Assembly (NCBI RefSeq): GCF_037893015.1
Contig: NC_133658.1
Span: forward strand, 423,322,200-423,386,199
Length of the DNA stretch: 64,000 bases
Reading direction: 5' to 3'
Source of the DNA: Macrotis lagotis
Lineage: Eukaryota; Chordata; Mammalia; Peramelemorphia; Peramelidae
Numbering within the stretch: the stretch's first letter is position 1; the number at the start of each line of letters is the position of its first letter. Both the position numbers and the translations under genes were made by a program. Below are positions 36,056-46,620 of this stretch, piece by piece. The notes below the pieces were generated by a model. It did no database searches and was not told the DNA's origin. It saw nothing but the letters and a program-made list of their open reading frames with translations.

Positions 36056-38225
36056 TCCAAATTCACTAACAAAAAGGTACATGAAATCCCTTTAAAAGGA
36101 CAAGCGTACAGTTAAAAAATTACAAGCTCCAATAGAAATACAATGAGTGCCTACATCATATGAACCAACCAATATCAATGTCCATTCTGGAGAGGGCAGG
36201 GAAGGAAGAGAAAGAAGGGTGGGGAGAGAGAAAAAATAAGTACAGGTCAGAAATGTGATTTTTTTTTCTGCAAAGCAATAACAATATTAAGCACTTTTTT
36301 CTACATACTTTTTCTACATGGTGTAGCAATCCCCTTTTAATCCCCAAATACAAGTTTCTATACATTTTTTGAAATAAAAATTCAACACCCAAGGCAGAAA
36401 AAAATTTACTAAAACTCAGACTTTACAGTTACAGTGACAAGAACAAATTTATAGACCCACCATTTAAATTTTACTGCAACATTTTCAAGGAAAAAGAAAA
36501 GGGTTTTTTTTTCCTGGTTTTGTAAAATGCCCAGGCATTCTCCATTATTACAAATACTGGTCCACTTTTACAGTAATCAAGAAATTTTAATATATATAAT
36601 ATATACTAAAACCCCGTCACCAAAAGAAAACAATATACACATGGCCATCACGGCATTTCTTTTATAACCTATTAAGCAAACTTTGAAAAAAAAATGATCG
36701 CTCAACACACATACACACAATTTTTTTTTACCCTTGTATGTATCCAATACTGTAAACGTATTTTAAGACAGAGTGCACTAAATTTAACTTTTAAAAAAAA
36801 ATTAGCCGTTGTTCCTGAATTGTTTTTTTTCATTCAACGATAACAACTTGTAACGTGTGTCACTTGAGTTTAAATTCAGCAGTAAGTCACCTCCATTCCA
36901 TTTCCTAAGCAGCGTTGTCCTGGAAAAAAAAAACCAAGCTGAGAATAATTCAGCCAATGGATGTCCGAAGTTGTGCTGGGTATACATCTTCATTGGATTG
37001 GGTCTTATGGCATTTTTCATGTCCTCTATCTTCAACCAGGATTTTTTTTTCTTTTTTTAAAGTAAATGTGGCTTTTTTTGTATGTTTGTTTGTAAAGAAT
37101 GTACTTTTCTGGTTTTTACTCTTTTGCAAAAGTCTTTTCATTTCACAAAAAAAAAGTTTTGCATTTGTCTCAAGAGACTCAAATAGGAAGATCAGTTTTC
37201 AAGGCACTCACGTCAAATTGAATGGCAGTAGAAAAACTGTCCAATAAATTATTATTTTATCTTTTTTCTTTATAGTGCCAGTATTGTGAATGCCATGCTT
37301 AGCAACACTGACACTTAATCTCTCAGCTGTCCCCTTACAGTTTAACCCACCTCTGGGCCAAGTAAAATATGCTGCAATTTCTTGTTTAGAAGCCATTTAA
37401 TTTAAATGCAAACAAAAGTTTTAAAGTGCAGGTCAACATAATTAAAATGTCTAACCTTAACTGTTCTCAGCTCAGTACCATTTGTCCTAATGGGACAGGG
37501 GGGAAAAAGAATGGGAAGGTACCTTTTATCCTAATTTTTCCATCACTAATCTGGACCAGAAAAAAATTTATATATGTTTTCTCTCCTTAACAATAGCACC
37601 ATTGTGCATTACTAGAGACAACCCCAGCTTGTTCAGATCCTCAGGGTACCAATACTTGACTCTTTCCTGGTTTAGAACCTAACAGCCCTTCAAGAAGCAT
37701 CTACCTAATGATTTCAGTAGCTCTAACACTATAGAAAGACAGCCTAAGCTAGTAGACGATTTATCATTTCCTTCCTTCCATGTGAATACAGTAACACTCA
37801 TCACATCTAGATGGGTCCTTCTACCTAGGCCAGGTTGGCTATTCTAAGACAAGTGACATCCATTCTGCAGCTCAGGGCATCACCAATAGTCCAATGAAGT
37901 CATGTTATCTGCCAATAATGCACAATTGAAGGATGCTACTGACCCTGGCTGCCTTTAAACAAAACTTGCTTTATCTCACTCACTGGGATGATTTTGTGGG
38001 GCTGATTATTTTTTGTTTCGGTTTGTCTTTTTTTTTTCCAGTTACAAAACGTGAATGTTGAAAACTATTTGAAAACAAACCCAAAAAAAAGGCCTCAGTC
38101 ACACATGACTTCATCAGTGCTACATTTCAGATCCAATTCCGAAAGAAAGTGCTACAATTTTAAAGATTGTTATCCGCTGTACTCCCCACCCCCCATACCC
38201 CACTTGCTTTTCTTTTTTTCTTTCG

Positions 38226-38257
38226 TATGTGTGCGTGTGTGTCTGTGTGTGTGTGTG

Positions 38258-38309
<52 letters not shown>
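38226..38309 (-). repeat. (GT)n/(CA)n microsatellite inside the BCL11B 3' UTR
   Basis: Plus strand GT repeats are broken by TCT and TTTCT, so the mRNA carries a CA repeat, a class of sequence known to bind hnRNP L. It lies about 600 bases after the stop codon. Confidence 0.9.
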
Positions 38310-38839
38310 TTTGGGGGAGGAAAGGGGGAAAAAACAACTTTAAAAGTTATTTAAGTGTCGGCTTCTTCACAAGAAATTACACATGCGTAGCTTAAATTTC
38401 AAAAAAGCAGCGGCCCAAAAATTATAATTTAAAAGATAGGCTTCTCCCCTACAATGCAAGTAATCTCAGGCTACTACTGGGTAAAATTAATAAGAGATAC
38501 CCAACAAAATTTGAAAAGAAATTTAAACAGAAAGAATAATAATAAAAAAAAGTACCTGCACATGCCAAAAAAAATTACAAAAACCCAATAAATACAGAAA
38601 TTATTGCACAGTTAAAAGGCTCCACAATTTTTACTGCCTTAATCAACCCTCAGGTTTAATAGAACTTTGTAGACACAGGTTAAATTTGAGTGCCATTTCC
38701 TGGCACCTACCATAGTTATGCTAAGTTATGTTTATGGAGGCAAAATTAAGTCAGCATTTTCTCAGTTGGCAATTGTTAAACTGTACAAATTAAATGTTAC
38801 CTAGACCCCTGATTTAACCCAGTTGGGAAGGAGGAAGGA

Positions 38840-38895
38840 AGGGGATGCTGGGGGGGGGGGGGGGAAGGGGACAGTGGGAGGGGAGGGGAGGAGGT
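38840..38895 (+). repeat. G-rich tract with a 15-base G run just after the BCL11B stop
   Basis: The tract has a 15-base G run at 38850-38864 followed by AAGGGG and repeated GGGAGGGGAGGGGAGG. The mRNA strand is correspondingly C-rich, starting only about 10 bases past the stop. It could form a G-quadruplex on the template strand or serve as a poly(C)-binding-protein site. Confidence 0.85.
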
Positions 38896-38905
38896 GTGGG
38901 GGCCT

Positions 38906-40917
38906 TTAGCTTCTTTCGGCCTGCTCTATTTTCACATCGTTTGTCAGCAAGTGTTCTCCGTGCCATTTTTTCATGTGTTTTTCCAGGGTGCTATAAACGC
39001 TGAATGGCATCTGGCAAATATCACAGCGGTAGACCTCTTTTCCTATCTGGCCGTGGGTCTTCATGTGGCGGGTCAGCTTGCTGCTCTGGGCGCAGGCGTA
39101 GTTGCAGAGCTCACATTTGTAAGGCCTCTCTCCCGTGTGGCTCCGCCGGTGCACCGTCAGGTTGCTGCAGTTCTTAAACACCTTGCCGCAGTACTCGCAG
39201 GTGTCGCTGCGGCGCCCTTCCTTGGAGCTGGGCCGGCCGGGCCCGGGCCCGCTGATGTGGGGCGTGCTGCCGCCGCTGGCCGTGCCGCTGCGGCCCGAGA
39301 GGCCCCCGTCCAACATGTCCCCCGGCGGCGTGGAGAAGCGCAGGCTCCCGTTCTCCGAGGAGTGCTCCGAGGAGGTGGCGAAGGGCGACTGGCGCGAGTC
39401 TGTGAACCCCAGAAAGGGATCCTTCATGAAGTGCCTCGAGGCCGCGTAGCCCACCAGCCACTGGGAGTAGACGTTTTCCGAGGGGATGATGGCCGCCGGC
39501 GGCAAGTCCAGGTCCTTCTCGATCTTGATCCTCTTGGAGGCGTTGTTTAAGCCGGGGCTGGTGATGGGCGTGGGCTTGCGCGGGAACAGGCCCGGGAAGG
39601 GCTCGCCGGGCCCGAAGCTGCGTCCGTTGACGGTGCCCTCCTCGGCGCGCTCCAGCTCGCCGGCCACGGAGTCTTCGTCGCCCGTGTCCCTCTGGCAGAG
39701 GTCCCGCGCGCACAGGTCCCGCGGCTCGGAGCCCCTCTTCAGGAAGCCGGCCCGCTTCTGCTTCTCGGCCAGCATGTCGCTGTACTGCTGGATGGCTCCC
39801 AGGCCCACGTTCTCGATGACTTTCCCCAGGACCAGGGACTTCTCGTCCGGGAGCGACTTGGAGCCGTTCTCTCGGTTGCGACTCAGCTCCGAGTCCATGC
39901 TGAAGCTGGACTCGGGCCTGCTCTCGTTCTCCAGCTCCTCCTCCTCCTCCTCTTCCTCCTCCTCCTCCTCGTTGTCGTGGCCCAGGGAGGGGTCGCTCTC
40001 GTTCCTGAAGTCCACCTCGCCGGCCTTCAGGCCCTCGCCGGCCAGCTCGCTGGTGCCGGGCTCCGGGGAGCTGGTGGCCGAGAGGCCGTCGTCCGACCTG
40101 CCGGTCAGGGAGCCGGCCTTGTGCATGTGGGTCTTCATGTGCCGCTTGAGCTTGCTGGCCTGGGAGCAGGCGTGGTCGCAGAGCTGACACTTGTAGGGCT
40201 TCTCGCCCGTGTGGCTGCGGCGGTGCACGATGAGATTACTTTGAAACTTGAACGTTTTCCCACAGAATTCACAGGATTTACTCTTCGCCTGAGGTTGGGG
40301 AGGGGTGGTGCTGCTGGGAGGCATGGGGGGCAGTGGAGGCGTGCTCAAAAAGGGTGACTTAGGGCTTGGCTGAAAGGGGTTCAATAAGCGATGCATAGGG
40401 TTGCTGCGGTTCGGTGAGACCGGAGGAGGGGTCGAGTTGTTCCCCGCCAGCTCGCGGAGCCTCCTGGAGAAATCCATCGCTGGCGAGTCGATCGCCATGG
40501 GGTTCAGACGCATGACTCTGTCAAAGGCACTGGGATGCTGGGCGACTAACCCCATTTCTTCGGCACTAAGGCGATGTGGGTCCAGGTGGTGACGGGGCGG
40601 TGGGCTGAAAAGTGGGGGAGTGTTGGGGAGCCGGCCCTCGCCGAAGCCGGGGTGGTCACGCAGGATGGGGCCTGTCATTCGTAAGAGACTAAAAGGGTTG
40701 TTATCTCCCAGGAAGTTCATCAGCGGGGACTGTGCAACAGCCTCTGGTCCCAGAGGAGGAGGGATGGTGATCCGTGGAGTGAGGGAACTGTTTGAAGGGC
40801 TTGTTTCCAAATAGATGCGGAATCCATGTGTGTTTTGGGCATGTTGAAGCAAGAACCAGGCGCTGTTAAAAGGTTGCTTGCAAGTTGTGCAAATATAGCT
40901 TGAAGGCTCATCTTTAC
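38906..40917 (-). CDS. BCL11B: BCL11B terminal coding exon (C2H2 zinc-finger transcription factor), partial CDS
   Basis: The exon encodes the last 669 residues plus a split Gly codon. BCL11B is a nuclear sequence-specific factor, known as a repressor or activator acting with NuRD and BAF complexes, needed for T-cell commitment and corticospinal neurons. Numbering from the split Gly as 1, five canonical C2H2 fingers plus one C-terminal finger are visible: C10/C13/H26/H31; C216/C219/H232/H236 then C244/C247/H260/H264, joined by a TGEKPYK linker; C574/C577/H590/H594 then C602/C605/H618/H622, joined by TGERPYK; and C632/C635/H648/H653. Between the pairs lie a Pro-rich segment (about 155-212), a 12-Glu run, and an [16 protein letters not shown] segment near 482-497. 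The stop codon is at 38906-38908. The C-terminus [11 protein letters not shown] marks BCL11B; BCL11A ends NNDIKTE. Asn228 would equal human Asn441, mutated in immunodeficiency, if the human exon starts at residue 214 (memory). The frame stays open 24 codons into the intron; those codons are not coding. The N-terminal exons are outside the window. Confidence 0.97.
39935..39970 (-). repeat. BCL11B: Coding GAG/GAA repeat (12 consecutive Glu)
   Basis: Twelve glutamate codons (eleven GAG and one GAA) sit between the ZF3/ZF4 pair and the [15 protein letters not shown] segment. Acidic runs at this place are known in both BCL11A and BCL11B. Confidence 0.95.
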
Positions 40918-40945
40918 CTATTAAAAAAAAAAGCAGAAAAAAACA
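40918..40945 (-). promoter_or_regulatory. BCL11B: Splice acceptor of the BCL11B terminal exon
   Basis: On the minus strand a pyrimidine tract (a T-run broken by CTGC) runs into AATAG, with the AG at 40919-40918. The exon then starts GTAAAGATGAG, so the Gly codon is split after its first base (phase 1). This agrees with the BCL11 family, where a Gly-Lys-Asp-Glu-Pro-Ser-Ser junction opens the last exon. Confidence 0.92.
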
Positions 40946-41075
40946 CTCAAAAATCATACCGATGAGAGAACCCAAGTGCCACTGACCCATACTATATTTT
41001 TCTTATTTTCCTTACAATTCCCTCCCCATCCTCAGCCCCCCTCCCCAAGGCATCCTTTATTAAAAGAAAGTTAGG

Positions 41076-41208
41076 GGAGGATGCCAGCTAGGTGGTGCAG
41101 TAGATAGAGCACCAGCCCTGGAATCAAGAGGACCTGAGTTCAAATTTGACCTCAGACATTTAATAATGAACCCCATTTGCCTTGCAAAAACCTAAACAAG
41201 AAAAAAAA
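41076..41208 (+). mobile_element. Short tRNA-type marsupial SINE just upstream of the BCL11B terminal exon
   Basis: It opens GCCAGCTAGGTGGTGCAGTA, carries a B-box-like GAGTTCAAATTTGACC, and ends TTGCCTTGCAAAAACCTAAAC plus an A tail. A 9-bp flanking repeat AAAGTTAGG lies at 41067-41075 and 41209-41217. It sits about 160 bases from the splice acceptor in the orientation opposite to the gene. Confidence 0.9.
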
Positions 41209-41339
41209 AAAGTTAGGCAAATTACCCAGGAAGATCCAAATAAATTCCTTACATTTTAAGTGGCAATAAAATCACTGCTAGAAAGGCCTACATTTGGCCT
41301 GCACTGTTGAAAACATCACCTCCTAAATGATAACAAAGT

Positions 41340-41470
41340 CTCTTTTGTCCTCCAAGGGAAACGATGGATCCTAACCCCATCACTGTCTAACTAAAGTAAT
41401 GAAATCTCTCTAGGCCTCAGTTTCCTCATCAGTAAAATGAAGGTGCTGAACAAGATAAAGTCTGAATGAA
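41340..41470 (+). mobile_element. MIR fragment
   Basis: TAGGCCTCAGTTTCCTCATC and AGTAAAATGAAGGTGCTGAA. Confidence 0.6.
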
Positions 41471-42178
41471 GGTACCTAGAAAACACATAGATCTTGTCTC
41501 TTACGTGTACCTAATTAAGTGATACTTGCTTTAAGGAATTTCCCTAGAAAAATGACTTTCTGTTATGGGTTTGCATGGTTTGGGGGGGTACATTTATATT
41601 TAATATTATATCTTTATTCGCCAGAGTTCATTCAGACTATACAATAAAGATACTAAGAATACAATGGAATTTTGCCACCATCAAAGTCTAAGAACCCTTG
41701 GAAAAAATGCCCCTATAGGAAATCTTCCCCTTCACCCCTCCTATTTCCTCTGCCAAAACACCAAGTGAGTATGTAGAAGAATAAATGATAATCAAATCTG
41801 ACAGGGTGGTTGTAATGAACTGTAACAAATGTTGCTTTGTTAGAAATTTGCTTTGTTTGGTAACATCACCAAGAGATATTTATGGCCACTGGTTGAATGG
41901 GGTCAAGAACATTCAGTTCCTTCATCTGCCTGTCATTCAGACAACCAAGAGAACTGAAGTTGCAACTTTCATTTGCTATTTGTCTTTTCTGATCTCTCTT
42001 CAAACTGAATTTAAAACTATTCAGTTTTAGTCTGTAACTCTTATTATGCATTACAGAAAGAGGAAAAAAAGACAGTATGGAAAGACCTTGGTTTCTGTCA
42101 TCATATTCAGTAACTTAAAAAAACAAAAAACAAAGCCCAGCTCTTATCCCTGCTATATTTATTTTGTTAGCACATGAG

Positions 42179-42179
<1 letters not shown>

Positions 42180-42217
<38 letters not shown>
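42180..42217 (+). repeat. (AC)n microsatellite
   Basis: About 19 uninterrupted AC units in the intron. Confidence 0.95.
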
Positions 42218-42219
<2 letters not shown>

Positions 42220-42284
42220 CTCTGTCTTCCCTAATAAAACAGGAAAGTTGTGATTTTTTTGTGTGTGTTTTTATTTCTAGTGCC

Positions 42285-42445
42285 TGACCCTCCCTGACTG
42301 TAGGGAGACCTAAACTTGGATCCTCACTCTGATGCTCAGATTCTGCCAACCTAGGTAAGTATTTTTTTTTTACCTATGTGTTCCTTATCTGTAAAATGGG
42401 GTAAGTATAATTCAGTCATCATTGTGAGAAAGTATCTTATGATCC
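42285..42445 (+). mobile_element. MIR fragment
   Basis: CCTAAACTTGGATCCTCACT and CCTTATCTGTAAAATGGGGT, with a T-run between. Confidence 0.45.
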
Positions 42446-43116
42446 TCAGTGTTACAGATTTGAGAGAAGGAATGTCCTCCCAAACCTCCTTTTTTCTTCA
42501 CCCCAGTCTGCCTGCCTCCATATGGGTTTGGTGGTTTTTCTGTTGCTTATTTTTTTTTAACTCCAATCAATGCATGGTGGACTCAGTCAAACACGAACAA
42601 AATAAATGTGCTAATTACTCTTACATATTTAAGAGAAATAGAAGAACTTGGAAAGCAACAGCCAGGAGGCAAGGGCAGTGACAACCCACAATTCTCTTTT
42701 TGAAATCAACTACCCATGACAGTATTTCAGAAATGAAAGTGGGATGGGGGAGAGGAGAATGAGTTAATCTATAAATAAATAAGGCTGGAAGACTTCAAGT
42801 TGTGTAGAAACCTGTCTTTCAGGCACCCTGTAGCAGAATGTTTATAGGCACATAAACTGTACTTTTGAAAATGTCTTTAAAACTGTATGACTCAGAGGAA
42901 CTGAGCACCCTAAAGCCAGAACACAGCACTAAAGGAAAAAAGGAAAAAAAAAAACCTGAATGATTGACACCAATATAGTTTGACTACAGTCATCACATGG
43001 TTCCAGCTCCGAAAATCCGAGAAGTGAGGACATACTTGGCAGAAAACTCACCTTCAAACACCAGCCAGAATGTTGTAGAAAGATAAAGGATGAAAAGACT
43101 TAATAGAATAATATTT

Positions 43117-43131
43117 GGGGGGGGGGGGGGG
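43117..43131 (+). repeat. 15-base G homopolymer
   Basis: Uninterrupted G run within ATATTT..ACTAATAG. Confidence 0.9.
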
Positions 43132-43223
43132 ACTAATAGAAATAAAATGCCTAAAGTTTTGAAAAATTATCTGTTGTCTTGCTTGAATTTGAGAGTCCAT
43201 CGGTAAGGGACTTCCCCTCCATC

Positions 43224-43490
43224 AACCCAGATGACAACTCTGGTGCTTTTGGACAGGGATGACCTTCATGAGTTGTGGAAGACAAAATTCTACATCTGTG
43301 GCCAGCCTCCAGTAGCCAGCATGGCTGTTCTCAGTTCAGCCAGAAGACAGGAGCGCCATCTAACACCTGGCTATGTTTGGGCCTTTCCAGCATGGCAGAA
43401 CTTGCATGACCAGCAAGCCAGTGCTTGCATGACCCTGACACCGCCTTGGAGAACCCAGAGTCCCTTTCCTACCATGCCACCATGAAACAT
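43224..43490 (+). other. Unassigned GC-richer island with an 84-codon open frame
   Basis: The frame (MTTLVLLDRDDLHELWKT..) matches no family I recognise. The local composition is higher in GC than the flanks. It may be a fragment of an unrecognised repeat. No splice sites or second exon support it as a gene. Confidence 0.25.
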
Positions 43491-45900
43491 CAAGTATTAA
43501 AGAATTGCTTACCTCTGGGGGTGGGGGAGGGGGGGAAGGAGGGGGCAGATTATAACATAGAATAGTTAAGCCTCAACTTTTATAATTAATCTTTCAAAAT
43601 AGCTTATGTTAAGTACTTTGGGCTGGGCTTCTTCCCCAAAATTCCTGTATAATTCACATGCTAACAGTGAACCTTATTTGAGGACTAGAAAAACATTCAT
43701 TACCTCTCACAACCTAACTCACCAGGACAGATTTGTGGGATTCTGGGTGTGGATTGGAGTGCAAACCCCACCCCCCACTCCCACCTTCCATGATGTCCGG
43801 AGACCTAGCATTGTAATCTTTGAAAATACCTATATTTCTACCAGTGCACACCCTGCACCTACAGTATAAAAAGTGACAGGAATCATCAAAGCAGGGCTAA
43901 AGTAGAGAACGTTTCCTGCCAGCAGCTGATTTATTTTTTCGTTTCGGGAACAGTACATTTTTACCTCAGCTTACCTGGGAGCAGAGCTTAATAAAGACTG
44001 TTCTGAAGGGAGAGTTAATATGACAGATGACAGGCAGCATCTTACAAGGTCATATATCTTCAAATTAAAAAGGGTCCTACCTCCTTCACCTTCATTTTAA
44101 CCACTCTAATTAATCGATTTATTATATATAGGCAGTTGTTCTATTTCTTCATTTTTCTTAAGTCAGATGATACTCCTTGGCTCTTGTTATCCCCCTCCCT
44201 CCTCCTCCTCCTCTCCTCACCCAGTCCCCCACCCTATCTACTCCCCCAGGCTGTCAAGCATTTTTCTAAGATCTGTCCTCATGAGGAATGTCTAAATTAT
44301 AAGAACATGTAGAATTCCCCAGAATGCTGGGGACTAAGGCCAATCTAAAGTTGAAATAGCTGATTTAAAAAAAAAAGTAACTTCAAAATGGCAGCTGGTG
44401 AGAGGACTTGTAACCGCTTGTTTTGAAAAACTAAGAGCCTTCATCTTCACCCCCCCCAAACATTTAAACTTTTTCTTCTTAAGAAACAACGAAGCAAATA
44501 GCCATGTCTACATGCATTGTGAGCTTGAGGAAGGCTGCTTTTATTAGTGAAATCAGGTTTCTGAGCTACCTATCTTTATAGGACCAATATTGGCTCTTTC
44601 ATCTTTGTCATTTCTATGCCCCTAAACCTGCCAATTCTGAAGACCCCCACCACAAATGGCAGACATTCACTGTAGGCCATTCGGCTATCGAAGATCTGAC
44701 AACTTCATTAAAAAAAAAAAACACTTTCACAACCCTTAAAGGCTCTCTCTAAACTCCCCTCGCTCTTCCCTCTTTTTTTTTTTATTAAAATGTTCATTTC
44801 CATATTATCACTTCATGGTTATCTTGCCTAGAAATTGCCTTAAGCAGTGTAGATGCTCACTTTTAAGAAGAGAACAATGTCAGAAAGTCTTTGAAGATTC
44901 ACTACGATCATTTTTATATTCTAAAACTTGCTAAATATTTTAAACATGCCTATGAACAGTCATGTATTGCTCAAAAGTAAGCCTTCTCTTTAATAATGTA
45001 GGATGCCAGGCCTCTAGAACTCTTCTTCAGTCAAAGGCCCCCAGGAAGTTGATTTCCAGCTTCCCGATCTATGCCACTCACTTCCATGGCTTCCTCTCCC
45101 AAGGGGCACCGTAGAAAGATCGTTATGGGCATTACCCCTTAGCAGAGCAAAATTCAGGCTTTGCCAGACCTGGATGGTTTCCCATACTGTGACTGCCTGG
45201 GTTTTATTCTGACTGACAAGCCAATTATGAGCTTATTTTTTAATGACTGTACAAAACAAAGTCAAATCCTGCCCTGAAAACCTAGAAATGCCTTAGAAAT
45301 GTCTACTCTGCTCTAGTCACTAAATGTTTTCTATTATACCACCTTTCTACCTCTACCCCATAGCAATCAAGAAGTAATTATAAAGGGCCTATCAGGGGCT
45401 GGACAGTATTGATGCAAAATAAAAAGCAAAACAAATAAAAGCATCCTTACTCTCAGAGTTTAGATTCGATCAAATAAAGGGGTAAGGTAATTGCAGTAAA
45501 CTGAGGTTCAACTTACTAGAAGAATTATTGTTATCAAAGAGCTATGTTAAAACATTTCGTTTTAGTTCTGCTAAACCCAGAGATCAGAGTATAAATCTGC
45601 AGACGTGATAACCCAGAAAACTCTTTCACTGAGTTGAATTCACAGGTTTGTAAAAATCAGATCATTTATTTCCCAAACTGCTTCCAATAAGCAGAATTCA
45701 CCATTTTAGGCCAAAATTTTAATAACGGGGTAGGCAAATCTTCTACCCAGATATTGACAATGTAAGGGTAATCTGGGTATGGACAAGAAAATAAAAGGCC
45801 TATCTTAGTGTCACTGAGTCCTCTCTGCCAGGACACTTGTAATTCTCTAACTTTTCATCCTTAGGTAAAAAGAGCAATGAGACACGTACAGTTAGGTTTT
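43460..45900. other. Repeat-poor intronic stretch
   Basis: I recognise no interspersed repeat over about 2.4 kb. The stretch has short C- and T-rich runs and unique sequence, and no coding exon with plausible splice sites. Confidence 0.4.
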
Positions 45901-45913
45901 CCCACCACTCTTT

Positions 45914-46235
45914 TTTTCCTTCTTTTTTTTAAAAGAGAGTTTGGATCTCCCTATCTTACCAAAGCTGGAAGTGCAATGAACTCCACAAGGAACTCAATCC
46001 TTGTATACTGATCCGAAAACAAGCTTTGACCTGTTCCATGTTTGTTCTCCTTAGCCTGATGGACACTGTACCGCACCCTAACCACACCCATCTCCCATTT
46101 CCAAGAGCTCATCCCATTGGTGTTGGACTTAGTGTGGACACCCAATTTGTATTAGCCTCCTGAAGTTTAGAACTTCTGAGCTCAAGAGATCACTAGCCTC
46201 AGGCACACCAACAGGAGAGATTGCAGTCATCCCCT
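45914..46235 (-). pseudogene. RN7SL: 7SL (SRP) RNA retropseudogene, nearly full length
   Basis: Read on the minus strand, the block aligns in order to 7SL RNA. Plus-strand landmarks are AAGCTGGAAGTGCAATG (7SL: AGGCTGGAGTGCAGTG), GCTTTGACCTGTTCC (GTTTTGACCTGCTCC), CTCCTTAGCCTGATGG, GGACTTAGTGTGGACACCCAA (AACTTAGTGCGGACACCCGA), and GAACTTCTGAGCTCAAGAGATC (GAACTCCTGGACTCAAGCGATC). The 3' end is followed by an A-rich tail (a T-run at 45911-45933 on the plus strand). A 10-bp direct repeat ACCACTCTTT flanks the copy at 45904-45913 and 46236-46245. About ten 5' nucleotides seem missing. The scattered substitutions indicate an old, non-functional copy moved by L1 machinery. Marsupials lack Alu, so this is a direct 7SL copy and not an Alu. 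Confidence 0.87.
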
Positions 46236-46284
46236 ACCACTCTTTAACAAGCAAGTGATTTTTTGCTTTACAAATAGATCCCAT

Positions 46285-46620
46285 AAACAGATTAACCAAT
46301 GACTGCATGTGTAGGACTCTGTGCTATGTAGTAAGAGAAATATAAAGTTTCAATGAGACAAGTCCCTGCCTTCATGTAGTTTACAATCTGATAAGCAGAC
46401 ATACATGTAGATTAACTACATAACACAAGGAGATAATGTGTATCACCAAAGTAAAATCTACACCAAGGAAGTATAAGGGAGAAATTATTACAAATGAGAG
46501 GAATTCTGAAGGTTACAGGGAAGAGGCAGCATTTAGACTGTAAAAAATGGATTGAACTTCAAAAGGAGAAAAATATGGATAGAAGTTATTCCAGATACAG
46601 GGTGTGAGTTAGATGTAGTT
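46285..46620 (-). mobile_element. MIR/MAR-related or LINE-like ancient element
   Basis: GTAGGACTCTGTGCTATGTA, AGTCCCTGCCTTCATGTAGT, TTTACAATCTGATAAGCAGA, then a longer body (GAAGAGGCAGCATTTAGACT, GTTATTCCAGATACAGGG). Confidence 0.55.

Larger units (their letters stand above)
33880..38905 (-). other. BCL11B: BCL11B 3' UTR (about 5.0 kb)
   Basis: This block follows the stop codon and ends about 20 bases past an AATAAA signal. No MIR, L2, L1 or SINE is visible in it, whereas repeats start within about 200 bases past its far end (MIR at 33480-33690). The about 5 kb length fits my recollection of the long mammalian BCL11B 3' UTR. In mRNA sense it holds a C-rich segment just after the stop (38840-38895), a CA repeat (38226-38309), a TC/TCTG tract (35213-35266) and many AT-rich stretches. 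The 3' boundary is inferred from the signal and loss of conservation character, not from transcript data. Confidence 0.8.

Noticed and set aside
39174-40190. 338-codon open frame on the minus strand in a second frame of the BCL11B exon
   Set aside because: It overlaps the real zinc-finger frame in a very GC-rich exon with few stop codons in any frame. Its product is a low-complexity Arg/Gly/Ala/Pro sequence without a domain.
38894-40357. Long plus-strand open frames (218, 233 and 126 codons) antisense to BCL11B
   Set aside because: They are shadows of the GC-rich zinc-finger exon. Their sequence simply mirrors its codon pattern, including the Ser run opposite the Glu run.
38906-40917. Assignment to BCL11A
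   Set aside because: The C-terminal tail, HGFRIYLE after the first finger, and the [11 protein letters not shown] segment match BCL11B as I recall it. BCL11A ends with NNDIKTE.
40918-40990. Extension of the BCL11B frame to an ATG at 40990 as an in-window start
   Set aside because: The 24 extra codons lie beyond a strong AG acceptor with a pyrimidine tract and encode a hydrophobic low-complexity stretch. The family joins an upstream exon at the Gly-Lys-Asp-Glu junction.
45951-46145. 64-codon minus-strand open frame
   Set aside because: It lies wholly within the 7SL RNA retropseudogene, which explains the sequence.
45914-46235. Alu or B1 SINE
   Set aside because: The match covers the S domain of 7SL as well as the ends, which Alu and B1 lack, and the genome looks marsupial.
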